From positions 1 to 14,828 of the forward strand of contig JABMMK010000176.1 of NCBI GenBank assembly GCA_013205605.1: a stretch of DNA of 14,828 bases. The letters are read 5' to 3'. The position numbers were made by a program, and so were the translations under genes. This DNA comes from Cytophagales bacterium (GTDB lineage Bacteria > Bacteroidota > Bacteroidia > Cytophagales > Spirosomataceae). The notes under the pieces were generated by a model. It was given only the letters and a program-made list of their open reading frames with translations, searched no databases and was not told where the DNA came from. Below, piece after piece: positions 7,539 to 14,828 of this stretch. Positions within the stretch are counted from its first letter, which is position 1. The number at the start of each line of letters is the position of its first letter.

Positions 7539-8294
7539 ATGTTAAAAATTAGAATAAAAAATCATAGGGTTAACAACCACTTTCAATTGTCTAATATAAG
7601 AATAAATGTTTTACCTAAAGAAATATTTGCTTTAATAGGGAAAAGTGGAAGCGGAAAAAGTACTGTGGCAAAATTAGCTGTAGGTTTATCGCAAGATGAA
7701 TTTTGTAGTATTCAAATAAATGGAATAGAATTAAATGATCATAACGAAAGACTAATTCCTCAATTTTTTAAAGCAGGTTATTTGCCACAAAACTTACATT
7801 TAAAACCTTTTCATACGGTATTAGATTTTTTAAATATTATTTTTCAAAAATCAATTTCACCCCAAAAAGAAATTATTCGATATGTTAAGATTTTTCATTT
7901 GCAAAAAATATTGAATACTCAAGTGACTTATTTGTCTGGAGGAGAAAAACAAAAATTAGGTATTTTAAATGCCATCAGTGAACCCATTGAATATTTAGTA
8001 TTAGATGAACCATTTAGTCAATTAGATACTGAACAAAAATTGGAATTTGCTTTAATTATTAAAGAGATTATTGAATTAAAAAATATCCCTTGCCTTCTAA
8101 TAAGTCATGATTTATCAGATGTCTTAAAACTAAGTCATTCCATAGGAATCATTCATCAAGGGAAAATAATTTTGAATGGAGATATTCAAAAATTAATCAA
8201 GAGCCAAAATGAAATTGTCATTAATCTGAGAAATGCTTTGTTTCACTGGCACGATTCAAATCATTTTACTATTGAAAATTTGAAAAAGCTTTAA
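7539..8294 (+). CDS. Stand-alone ABC transporter ATP-binding protein
   Basis: A 251-residue single-domain ATPase with a full set of motifs: Walker A GKSGSGKST (34-42), Q-loop YLPQ (81-84), signature LSGGE (132-136), Walker B YLVLDEP (152-158), D-loop SQLD (160-163) and switch histidine H190 in LISHD. It should therefore be an active ATPase. No membrane domain is present and no permease gene is adjacent. The segment after the Walker A domain (LIPQFFKAGYLPQNLHLKPFHTVLDF, split around the Q-loop) resembles a group of Bacteroidota orphan ATPases whose transport partner is not clear to me. A partnership with the permease at 4621-5859 is possible but unsupported. The ATG at 7539 lies 8 bases from the divergent xylulokinase start. 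The last 26 bases overlap the opposing TatD-family gene. Confidence 0.9.
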   Translation: MLKIRIKNHRVNNHFQLSNIRINVLPKEIFALIGKSGSGKSTVAKLAVGLSQDEFCSIQINGIELNDHNERLIPQFFKAGYLPQNLHLKPFHTVLDFLNIIFQKSISPQKEIIRYVKIFHLQKILNTQVTYLSGGEKQKLGILNAISEPIEYLVLDEPFSQLDTEQKLEFALIIKEIIELKNIPCLLISHDLSDVLKLSHSIGIIHQGKIILNGDIQKLIKSQNEIVINLRNALFHWHDSNHFTIENLKKL

Positions 8295-9042
8295 ATTTTA
8301 GCGCATTTCCTGTGGTAATTTTTATGATTTCACCAACCTGTACTTCAAATAAATCAGCCAATTTTTGTGCAATCAGTTTTATGTATTGTGGATGATTCGT
8401 TTTTCCTCTAAATGGAACAGGTGTTAAGTAGGGGGAATCCGTTTCTAATACTAAATATTTTAAATCTATATGTTTTATACTTTCAAATAGGTTTGTGTTT
8501 TTGTAAGTAATGACTCCACCAATACCCAACGAATATCCTAATTGAGTTAAACGCGTAGCTTCCGAAGCATCTCCCGAAAAGCAATGTATTATTCCTGTTA
8601 ATTGGCTAAACTCTTTATTACTGAGAATTGAAATTATGTCGGCATATGCTTTTCTACAATGTATGTCAACCCAAATATTTTTATCCAATGCCCATTGACA
8701 TTGTGTTTCAAATGCGTCGATTTGTTCTTTCCTATAAGTTACATCCCAATAATAATCTAAACCAATTTCACCAATAGCTAAAAACTTAGATTTGTCTAAA
8801 TATGACTTTAATATAGCCAGTTGATCTAAATAATCAGTTTTAACGTAGGTTGGGTGCAAACCAATCATGGGCTTGCATATATTTGGGTACGATGTTGACA
8901 ATTTTAATAGTGATTCTAAAGTTTCAACATCGCAATTAGGCAACCATACTTCATTGATCCCTGCCTCAATAATTTGATTAATATTAGTTTCTATATCTAA
9001 TGTGAATATATCATCATATAGATGTGCATGCGTGTCAATCAT
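8269..9042 (-). CDS. TatD-family metal-dependent hydrolase (probable DNase)
   Basis: A 257-residue TIM-barrel hydrolase of the amidohydrolase superfamily. Metal ligands are visible at the expected places: H5 and H7 in DTHAHL, E92 in AIGEIGLDYYW, H128 in DIHCRKA, H153 in IIHCFSG and D202 in LETDSPYLTP. The order and wording are those of TatD/YcfH proteins, which act as metal-dependent 3'-5' nucleases in characterised members; the true substrate here is not shown. Length is normal. Its ATG overlaps the stop of the upstream deacetylase gene (ATGA, 9039-9042), so the two are probably co-translated. Its 3' end overlaps the converging ABC ATPase by 26 bases. Confidence 0.93.
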   Translation of the reverse strand: MIDTHAHLYDDIFTLDIETNINQIIEAGINEVWLPNCDVETLESLLKLSTSYPNICKPMIGLHPTYVKTDYLDQLAILKSYLDKSKFLAIGEIGLDYYWDVTYRKEQIDAFETQCQWALDKNIWVDIHCRKAYADIISILSNKEFSQLTGIIHCFSGDASEATRLTQLGYSLGIGGVITYKNTNLFESIKHIDLKYLVLETDSPYLTPVPFRGKTNHPQYIKLIAQKLADLFEVQVGEIIKITTGNALKFKAFSNFQ

Positions 9043-9668
9043 AAGGTTTTAAATTGATAATTATTTTGTGTACCATATTTTAATATGGGTTCAAGAATAT
9101 TGACTAATACAGGAAATGCCTTTTGACTATCATGAAAAATCAAAATTGAACCATTAGTAATATTTTTTTTAGCCGATTTTATAATCGAATTTGGGTTATT
9201 TTTAGGATTGTAATCACCTGTAATGAAAGTCCACATATAAATTTTTGTGTGATGAATTAATTGGCCATAAATAAAACTATTAATTCTGCCATATGGTGGC
9301 CTAAAACCTACAGAATGAGTCCCAAGGTTGCTAATAATATCTTCGCATTGTGAATATTCATCGAAATAATCTTTAGAGGAAACGTGCCAAGAATTTATAT
9401 GATTCATTGTATGATTACCAATTTTATGACCATCGATTAATATTTTCTTGGCCAATTCCTGATTTGATACTATATTTTTACCAATGCAAAAAAAAGTAGC
9501 TTTTGCTTTATATTTGGTAAGAAGATCTAAAACATAATTAGTAATTTCAGGGGTAGGGCCATCATCAAAAGTTAAATAAATAGTTTTTTCTATTTCTAAT
9601 TCATTTATTTTCCAAATAAGTTTTGGGAATATAAACGTTAAGACTTTAGAGATTTCATTAATAAACAT
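9039..9668 (-). CDS. Polysaccharide deacetylase (NodB homology domain)
   Basis: A 209-residue protein that is almost entirely a NodB domain of carbohydrate esterase family 4, which removes N-acetyl groups from sugars such as those of peptidoglycan or chitin-like polymers. Motif 1 is YLTFDDGPTPE with D35-D36; motif 2 is GNHTMNH with metal ligands H86 and H90; motif 3 is GFRPPYGR (121-128). Motif 4 is represented by MWTFITGDYNP (145-155), and motif 5 by LIFHDS with H179. All catalytic elements look intact. There is no clear signal peptide, only a mildly hydrophobic start (residues 1-19, FPKLIWK), so the site of action is uncertain. It is the first gene of a two-gene unit with the TatD-like hydrolase, and its start is 13 bases from the divergent ruvC. 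Confidence 0.92.
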   Translation of the reverse strand: MFINEISKVLTFIFPKLIWKINELEIEKTIYLTFDDGPTPEITNYVLDLLTKYKAKATFFCIGKNIVSNQELAKKILIDGHKIGNHTMNHINSWHVSSKDYFDEYSQCEDIISNLGTHSVGFRPPYGRINSFIYGQLIHHTKIYMWTFITGDYNPKNNPNSIIKSAKKNITNGSILIFHDSQKAFPVLVNILEPILKYGTQNNYQFKTL

Positions 9669-9681
9669 GAATTAGAATTAT

Positions 9682-10257
9682 ATGTCGCAAATTACTAGTT
9701 CCACTTCAGAAAAAATAATTTTAGGGATTGATCCTGGAACTAGATTTTTAGGATATGGTTTGATTAAAATTACCAAAGAAAAAGTAACCATTCTTCAATA
9801 TGGTGTTTTGAATTTGACTAAATATACCACTCAGGGAGCTAAGTTTCTGAAAATTCATGAAAGGGTATTGGGGATTTTAGAAGAATTTTTGCCCGATGAA
9901 ATAGCCATAGAGTCTCCATTTTTTGGAAAAAATGTCCAATCGATGTTAAAATTAGGTAGAGTCCAAGGAATGATCATGTCGTTGGCCTTTTCTAAAAGTA
10001 TTCCTATTTCGGAATATGAGCCCAAAAAAATCAAACAATCTGTCACTGGAAATGGAAACTCATCTAAAGAACAAGTAGCTAAAATGGTCGAGGTTATTGG
10101 CAATATAAAATTAGATGCAAAGCTATTTGATGCGACAGATGCTCTAGGAATAGCGATTTGTCATCATTTTCATAATAACAATATAACATCCACTATTAAA
10201 GGGACTAAAAAAGGTTGGGGTGCTTTTGTCAACGAAAATCCGTCAAGAGTTAAATAA
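9682..10257 (+). CDS. ruvC: Holliday junction resolvase RuvC
   Basis: A 191-residue endonuclease that cuts Holliday junctions during recombinational repair together with RuvAB. The four acidic catalytic residues of the RNase H-like fold can be placed: D16 in ILGIDPGTRFLGYG, E77 in AIESPFFGKN, and D150 and D153 in LFDATDALGIAICHHFH. The helix after E77, NVQSMLKLGRVQGM, is typical of RuvC. About ten residues precede the first strand and a short basic tail follows the domain, giving a normal length. ruvA and ruvB are not in the window. The gene is a single plus-strand unit: its start is 13 bases from the divergent deacetylase and its last 8 bases overlap the opposing DUF255 gene. Confidence 0.95.
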   Translation: MSQITSSTSEKIILGIDPGTRFLGYGLIKITKEKVTILQYGVLNLTKYTTQGAKFLKIHERVLGILEEFLPDEIAIESPFFGKNVQSMLKLGRVQGMIMSLAFSKSIPISEYEPKKIKQSVTGNGNSSKEQVAKMVEVIGNIKLDAKLFDATDALGIAICHHFHNNNITSTIKGTKKGWGAFVNENPSRVK

Positions 10258-12202
10258 CTGATTTCATTTGTATTTGTAATTCTTTAATTGAGTTCGTAGG
10301 AGAATAACACGTATCACCGATGCATAAATAAAAATTATACTTGTCTTGATGTAAAATAGGTATATAATATATCATGGTTTTATCGATAGGGAAATCTGTG
10401 CCCTTTAGTTGGTCAATGTGGATAAAATTAGCATTGTATTTGATTAGAGCTTTTGGATATTCAATGTAATCTCCATATATTTTTAACCAATTCGAGAAAT
10501 ATAAAGGGTTGCTTAATGCTGATTCCATTATATTTTCAAGCATTTCTTTAGCTTTTAAAGTATACGCTGGAACTTGATTTATGAACCCAATTTTAAATAA
10601 ACATTCACATAAAATAGAATTAGATGATGGCATAACAGAATCATTTATTTCATATTTATCCGCAATAAGTTTCTCCGATTTATTTGAATAATAATTATAA
10701 AAAACTGTTTGGGACTTATTAGTTTTGAAATTTTCAAGTATATCGATTAAACAATTATTGGCCTTGTTAATGTAAGCAATATCACCACTTATTTCATATA
10801 GATCTATATACGCTTTCGTAAGAAAAGCCATATCATCTAAAAAGGCAATTATAGGTTTTGATGAATATTTAACTTGGTGTAAATAGGTTTCATTAATCAT
10901 AAAATGATTTTCAATTTGTTTTATGATTGTCTTTGCCAATTCTAAATAAGCATAATTGTTAAAAGTGTTGTATGCATAAATCAGAGAAGATACATATATG
11001 GCGTTCCATGATAATATTTGTTTCGTATCGGTATTAGGTTTGATACGAGTTGATTTTGCATTTTTTAATATTTCTAATTGAGTACTAAATTGTTGATTAC
11101 TGATCGGAGAATTTTTGAAAAGTATATTATTATTGTTCTCCCAATTCCCATTAGAAGTTATTGAAAAGTGGTTATAAAAATCTTGATTATTTTTATAAGG
11201 TATTATTGAATTAAGTTCCTCAAACTCCCAAGTATAATATTTGCCTTCTTCACCTTCGCTATCTGCATCAATGGAGGAAAAGCATAGCCCATTATCTCCT
11301 TTTAGTTGTTCATTTATAAAATGAATGGTATTCGAAACAACTTCTTTATATAGATCAATATTAGTTTTTGAATAAGCATGTGAATAGGTTTTTATTAATT
11401 GGACATTGTCATAAAGCATTTTTTCAAAATGAGGGCAAAACCATTCTGAATCTACTGAATACCTAGAAAATCCTCCTTCAATTTGGTCATAAATGCCACC
11501 TTGTGCCATTTTTTGCAATTGAATATTGTAGAGTTCATTGACACCTAATTTCAGATATTCACTATTAGGTAAATTGATTAAAAAATCGACCAAACAGGGT
11601 AAAGGAAATTTAGGGGCCTGCTTAATTCCGCCAAACACAGGATCGAAAAATCCTTTAACTTTTTGAAATGCTTTTTCTAACTGCGTAGATTGAGCGTCTA
11701 TATTGATTGTATTGAATGATAAATTGTTGTCATTTAAGCTTTCTGAAAATCCATCTGCCGAATTATTTAATTCTGTTCTATTGAATTTAAATGCTTCATC
11801 TACTGATTTTAAAATAGATATCCAATTTTTCTTAGGATAGTAGGTTCCGCCATAAAATGGTTTTTTATTTGGTAATAAAAATACATTTAGTGGCCAACCA
11901 CCCCTAATTCCCATTTTTTGAACGGCCTCCATGTAAATCATATCTAGGTCAGGGCGCTCTTCTCGGTCAATTTTAATATTAATAAAATGCGCATTCATTA
12001 GATCAGCAACCTCATGATCCTCAAAAGATTCATGCTCCATTACGTGACACCAATGGCATGCCGCATAGCCAATGCTAATAATGATTGGTTTATCTTCTAC
12101 GATTGAACGTTCAAGAGATTCATCATTCCAAGCCTCCCAATGTACGGGATTGTCTTTATGTTGGAGTAGATAGGTACTTACTTCATTTATTAGTTTATTC
12201 AT
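10250..12202 (-). CDS. DUF255 thioredoxin-fold/(alpha/alpha)6 protein, YyaL/SPATA20 family
   Basis: A 650-residue protein of a widely conserved but poorly understood family. Residues 1-160 form the thioredoxin-like DUF255 domain: it opens LINEVSTYLLQHKDNPVHW, then has a CxxC pair C49-H-W-C52 in ACHWCHVMEHESF, then DREERPDLD (79-87) and GGWPLNVFLLP (101-111). The rest, from about 180, resembles the (alpha/alpha)6 barrel of N-acylglucosamine 2-epimerase-like proteins, with EGGFSRYSVDSEWFCPHFEKMLYDN-type sequence near 240-265 and DADSEGEEGKYYTWE near 315-330. No signal peptide is seen, so it is probably cytoplasmic. Known members are named 'thioredoxin domain-containing protein'; the biochemical role is not established. 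Length is slightly below the usual 670-700. It is transcribed alone, divergently from the COG2509-type flavoprotein with 41 bases between the starts. Confidence 0.9.
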   Translation of the reverse strand: MNKLINEVSTYLLQHKDNPVHWEAWNDESLERSIVEDKPIIISIGYAACHWCHVMEHESFEDHEVADLMNAHFINIKIDREERPDLDMIYMEAVQKMGIRGGWPLNVFLLPNKKPFYGGTYYPKKNWISILKSVDEAFKFNRTELNNSADGFSESLNDNNLSFNTINIDAQSTQLEKAFQKVKGFFDPVFGGIKQAPKFPLPCLVDFLINLPNSEYLKLGVNELYNIQLQKMAQGGIYDQIEGGFSRYSVDSEWFCPHFEKMLYDNVQLIKTYSHAYSKTNIDLYKEVVSNTIHFINEQLKGDNGLCFSSIDADSEGEEGKYYTWEFEELNSIIPYKNNQDFYNHFSITSNGNWENNNNILFKNSPISNQQFSTQLEILKNAKSTRIKPNTDTKQILSWNAIYVSSLIYAYNTFNNYAYLELAKTIIKQIENHFMINETYLHQVKYSSKPIIAFLDDMAFLTKAYIDLYEISGDIAYINKANNCLIDILENFKTNKSQTVFYNYYSNKSEKLIADKYEINDSVMPSSNSILCECLFKIGFINQVPAYTLKAKEMLENIMESALSNPLYFSNWLKIYGDYIEYPKALIKYNANFIHIDQLKGTDFPIDKTMIYYIPILHQDKYNFYLCIGDTCYSPTNSIKELQIQMKSVI

Positions 12203-12221
12203 TAGTATAAAAATGTATTTG

Positions 12222-12229
12222 TATTTTTG
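12222..12229 (+). promoter_or_regulatory. Possible -7 box for the flavoprotein-Nudix-parC operon
   Basis: TATTTTTG matches the Bacteroidota -7 consensus TAnnTTTG and ends 14 bases before the ATG at 12244. No TTG is found at the right distance upstream; the nearest candidate is TTA at 12202-12204 with a 17-base spacer. The match is short and the sequence AT-rich, so this is tentative. Confidence 0.4.
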
Positions 12230-12243
12230 AACAAATTTTTAAT

Positions 12244-13812
12244 ATGTTAGAAAGTAGAGATTTCGTCATTAGTCCAGCGATTGCTTATTCACCAGAACAA
12301 TTACATCAATTCTTGTTGTCTGAATTGGGTGCAAATCTATTGAATAATAGTCAATATCGAATTGAAAAGATTTCACTTGACGCGAGAAATAAAAATATAA
12401 AGGCACTTATGAAAATAGGCCTATACAATATAGATTATAATTTTGCGTCAGAACTTGAATCTATATTACCTAAATTAAAAAAGAACAGTAAAAGAGTCAT
12501 TGTCATTGGAAGTGGCCCTGCTGGCATATTTGCATCTCTTAAATTAATCGAATTAGGATTTAGACCAATCATATTAGAAAGAGGTAAAAATGTTCGCGAT
12601 AGAAGGCGTGACATCGCGGCAATTAATAGATTTAACATCGTTGATTCAGATAGTAATTATTGTTTTGGAGAGGGTGGTGCTGGTACTTATTCGGATGGAA
12701 AATTATATACTCGCAGTAAGAAAAGGGGGGATATCAATTATGTGCTTAAAAAATTTGTTAGTTATGGAGCTGATAAAAATATTTTATATGAAGCCCATCC
12801 GCACATAGGGACGAATAAATTACCTATGATTATTTCTTCCATGCGCAATGCTATTATTGAAGCAGGAGGGGAGTTTCATTTTGAGCATCGAGTAACAGAT
12901 TTACTTATTCGGAATAAATCAATTATTGGCTGTCAAACTAATTCCAAAGATACCTTTTTAGGAGAGGCTACCTTGTTGGCTACTGGTCATTCTGCTCGAG
13001 ATATATTTATATTATTACAAAGCAAAAATATTTTAATTGAAGCAAAATCTTTTGCCATAGGAGTTCGAATAGAGCATTTACAAAACTTTATTGACAAAAG
13101 TCAATATAAATTTAAAGACAGACCTGACTATTTGCCACCCGCATCTTTTAGTTTAGTTTCCAAAACGATTTACAAAGGAAGTGAAAGAGGTGTATTCTCA
13201 TTTTGTATGTGTCCTGGAGGATTTATTGTTCCATCGGCTACCAATCAAAACCAAGTGGTCGTTAATGGAATGTCACCTTCGAGGCGTGATTCTAAATTCT
13301 CAAATTCAGGTATTGTCGTTAGTATTTTACCTTCAGATCTTTCATCATTTTCCCATTTCGGTCCATTAGCAGGTGTGCAATTCCAAGAAGAATTAGAGAA
13401 CAGGGCAAATGTTTTGTCTGGCGGGACACAAAAAGCCGTATCCCAACTGACAAGTGATTTTATAAAAGGTAAATCGAGTAATGAGGTTTTAGATACCTCC
13501 TATATTCCGGGTTTAATTTCTGGAGATATTCGAGAAATATTACCTGATTTTATTTCAGAACCTTTATCTATGGGACTTCAAGATTTTAATCGAAAAATAC
13601 CAGGATTTTCTAGCCATATGGGTCAATTGATTGGCCTAGAAAGTCGTACATCTTCTCCAGTCAAAATCCCTAGAGATCCAGAATCATTAGAACATATTGA
13701 AATCAGTCATTTATATCCATGTGGTGAGGGGGCTGGCTTTGCAGGTGGAATAATGTCTGCAGCTTTAGATGGTATTAATTGCGCGGTTGCTATCGCTCAA
13801 AAATTAAAATAA
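12244..13812 (+). CDS. FAD-dependent dehydrogenase-like protein of the COG2509 type, function unknown
   Basis: A 522-residue flavoprotein-like enzyme. Residues 1-80 form a separate N-terminal domain that includes KISLDARNKNIKALMKIG. A Rossmann dinucleotide-binding motif follows: VIVIGSGPAGIFASLKL (85-101), with E112 at the end of the second strand in IILERG to hold the FAD ribose. NYCFGEGGAGTYSDGKLYTR (138-157) is a strong family signature, CMCPGG lies at 321-326, and PCGEGAGFAGGIMSAALDG (492-510) closes the FAD site near the C-terminus. These are the features of the uncharacterised FAD-dependent dehydrogenases of COG2509; substrate and electron acceptor are not known. No membrane segment is seen. 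The gene heads an apparent operon, with the Nudix gene 3 bases downstream and topoisomerase IV subunit A beyond it. A -7-like box lies 14 bases before the start. Confidence 0.88.
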   Translation: MLESRDFVISPAIAYSPEQLHQFLLSELGANLLNNSQYRIEKISLDARNKNIKALMKIGLYNIDYNFASELESILPKLKKNSKRVIVIGSGPAGIFASLKLIELGFRPIILERGKNVRDRRRDIAAINRFNIVDSDSNYCFGEGGAGTYSDGKLYTRSKKRGDINYVLKKFVSYGADKNILYEAHPHIGTNKLPMIISSMRNAIIEAGGEFHFEHRVTDLLIRNKSIIGCQTNSKDTFLGEATLLATGHSARDIFILLQSKNILIEAKSFAIGVRIEHLQNFIDKSQYKFKDRPDYLPPASFSLVSKTIYKGSERGVFSFCMCPGGFIVPSATNQNQVVVNGMSPSRRDSKFSNSGIVVSILPSDLSSFSHFGPLAGVQFQEELENRANVLSGGTQKAVSQLTSDFIKGKSSNEVLDTSYIPGLISGDIREILPDFISEPLSMGLQDFNRKIPGFSSHMGQLIGLESRTSSPVKIPRDPESLEHIEISHLYPCGEGAGFAGGIMSAALDGINCAVAIAQKLK

Positions 13813-13815
13813 TTC

Positions 13816-14397
13816 ATGCATAAAGAATTTGATCAGTTATGGTTTTTAAATGATAAAGTTTCTAAGGACTTAACTATTCAAAATAACGCGACTAAAGCAG
13901 CCGTTGTTGTGATTATTTATAAAAAAACTAAGGGTCAAAGCGTACTGTATTTAATTGAACGTAATACATATGATGGTCATCACAGTGGTCAAATGGCTTT
14001 ACCCGGAGGTAAAATGGATGATGTGGATGCCAATTTAATTGATACAGCTTTACGTGAAGTGCATGAAGAAATAGGGGTTATTTTAGAATCTGATCAATTA
14101 TTTCCTTTGACACCACAATGGATTCATGTTTCAAACCATTGGGTGCAACCATTTTATATAATTCTTCGCGAAAAGCCAATTTTTACTTTAAATAAAAGAG
14201 AAATAAATTGTATTTTTGAAATACCAATTTCATTATTTCAGGATTCCAATATTTTAGCTTTTCATGAGTTAAAGATTTTAGGAAAAAATGTTATTTCGCC
14301 TAAATATTTGAATGATGGTAAAGAAATTTGGGGAGCTACTGCGATTATTTTATATCAGTTGTTTCTAAGAAGGGATACTAAAATTAATTTAGATTAA
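13816..14397 (+). CDS. Nudix hydrolase, CoA-pyrophosphatase (NudL)-like
   Basis: A 193-residue Nudix protein. The stretch from residue 48 reads ERNTYDGHHSGQMALPGG, matching the CoA-pyrophosphatase sub-family motif upstream of the Nudix box. The box itself runs from G64 to V88 and ends REVHEEIGV, with the metal-binding glutamates E81, E84 and E85. The spacing between the GG and the RE is one residue longer than the general Nudix pattern, as in NudL. Family members split CoA and its derivatives into phosphopantetheine and 3',5'-ADP, or act on related nucleoside diphosphates; the substrate here is inferred. The gene is packed between the flavoprotein and topoisomerase IV genes with 3-base gaps on both sides, so co-transcription is very likely. 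Confidence 0.9.
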   Translation: MHKEFDQLWFLNDKVSKDLTIQNNATKAAVVVIIYKKTKGQSVLYLIERNTYDGHHSGQMALPGGKMDDVDANLIDTALREVHEEIGVILESDQLFPLTPQWIHVSNHWVQPFYIILREKPIFTLNKREINCIFEIPISLFQDSNILAFHELKILGKNVISPKYLNDGKEIWGATAIILYQLFLRRDTKINLD

Positions 14398-14400
14398 AAT

Positions 14401-14828
14401 ATGAATGATTCATTAGAAGGTGCTTTGCAGGAACAAATTGCGGTTGCGGGGATGTATGAAAATTGGTTCTTGGAATACGCTTCTTATGTTATTTTAGAAA
14501 GGGCAGTTCCCGCCATAGAAGATGGATTAAAACCAGTTCAAAGACGTATTTTACATGCGTTAAATGAAATGGATGATGGCCGATTTAATAAAGTGGCTAA
14601 CGTTATTGGACAAACCATGCAATATCATCCTCATGGAGATGCCTCCATCAATGATGCCATTGTTAATTTGGGTCAAAAAGAATTGCTTTTTGATTGCCAA
14701 GGCAACTGGGGAGATGTTAGAACAGGGGATAGTGCAGCCGCGGCTAGATATATTGAGGTTCGCTTATCAAAATTTGCGAACGATGTAGTATTTAATAATC
14801 AAACTACCCACTGGCAATTGTCATATGA
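14401..14828 (+). CDS. parC: DNA topoisomerase IV subunit A, N-terminal part (cut by window end)
   Basis: The frame is open from ATG 14401 to the window edge, giving 142 residues of the breakage-reunion domain. NWFLEYASYVILERAVPAIEDGLKPVQRRIL (spanning 21-51, read in two parts) is the conserved start of type IIA topoisomerase A subunits. QYHPHGDASINDAIV (74-88) is the region around the quinolone-resistance positions. GNWGDVRTGDSAAAARYIE (101-119) contains the DNA-linking tyrosine Y117 next to R116, and KFANDVVFNNQTTHWQLSY follows. The wording (GDASI, GDVRTGDSAAA, TTHWQLSY) fits Bacteroidota ParC better than GyrA. The enzyme separates linked daughter chromosomes together with ParE. parE is not upstream in this window. 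It follows the Nudix gene by 3 bases. Confidence 0.9.
   Translation, partial: MNDSLEGALQEQIAVAGMYENWFLEYASYVILERAVPAIEDGLKPVQRRILHALNEMDDGRFNKVANVIGQTMQYHPHGDASINDAIVNLGQKELLFDCQGNWGDVRTGDSAAAARYIEVRLSKFANDVVFNNQTTHWQLSY

Noticed and set aside
14641..14655. Alanine (A81) at the ParC position equal to quinolone-resistance Ser83 of GyrA
   Set aside because: HPHGDASI is, as far as I recall, the normal wording in Bacteroidota ParC, so it is not evidence of acquired resistance.
1..14828. Insertion sequences, CRISPR arrays, phage, toxin-antitoxin or defence genes
   Set aside because: All sequence is accounted for by recognisable genes, one tRNA and gaps of at most 76 bases; no transposase, integrase, repeat-spacer pattern or terminal inverted repeats were seen.

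Overview
The window looks like a piece of a Bacteroidota chromosome. It is AT-rich, start codons are preceded by A/T-rich sequence without a recognisable Shine-Dalgarno box, and the clearest promoter (before the tRNA) is the Bacteroidota type, TTG-N20-TAnnTTTG. Several proteins match forms I know from this phylum: a KpsT/Wzt-like C-terminus with a WYGKWPG..VRP motif, a periplasmic protein usually labelled 'asparagine synthetase B' there, a Bacteroidota-type xylulokinase and a Bacteroidota-type ParC. Assignments rest on motif reading and remembered family patterns; no search was run.

Layout: (1) Positions 1-3291, plus strand, are the end of a surface-polysaccharide cluster: the tail of a polysaccharide-export ABC ATPase, a DegT/DnrJ/EryC1/StrS sugar aminotransferase and a large GT-C type membrane glycosyltransferase. 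(2) 3288-4556, minus, encodes the secreted 'asparagine synthetase B'-like protein of unknown role. (3) 4621-5859, plus, is a MacB/FtsX-type ABC permease. (4) 5883-6053 is a complete tRNA-Leu(CAA) unit with promoter, gene and terminator. (5) 6052-7530, minus, is xylulokinase. (6) 7539-8294, plus, is a lone ABC ATPase. (7) 8269-9668, minus, is a two-gene unit of polysaccharide deacetylase then TatD-family hydrolase, overlapping by ATGA. (8) 9682-10257, plus, is ruvC. (9) 10250-12202, minus, is a DUF255/thioredoxin-fold plus (alpha/alpha)6-type protein of the YyaL/SPATA20 family. (10) 12244-14828, plus, is a tight operon of a COG2509-type flavoprotein, a CoA-pyrophosphatase-like Nudix hydrolase and the start of topoisomerase IV subunit A, with 3-base gaps.

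The region is very compact: about 250 bases lie outside genes and the tRNA, no non-genic stretch exceeds 76 bases, and strand switches occur at almost every gene. Three convergent pairs overlap at their 3' ends (4, 26 and 8 bases). Two divergent pairs have starts only 8 and 13 bases apart, so their promoters must lie inside the neighbouring gene. No insertion sequence, CRISPR array, phage gene, integrase or riboswitch was seen. This is mostly conserved housekeeping DNA next to a variable polysaccharide locus; I did not find a convincing new multi-gene system. The best leads are the misnamed periplasmic protein, the uncharacterised flavoprotein in front of topoisomerase IV, and an unusual mismatch in the tRNA anticodon stem.
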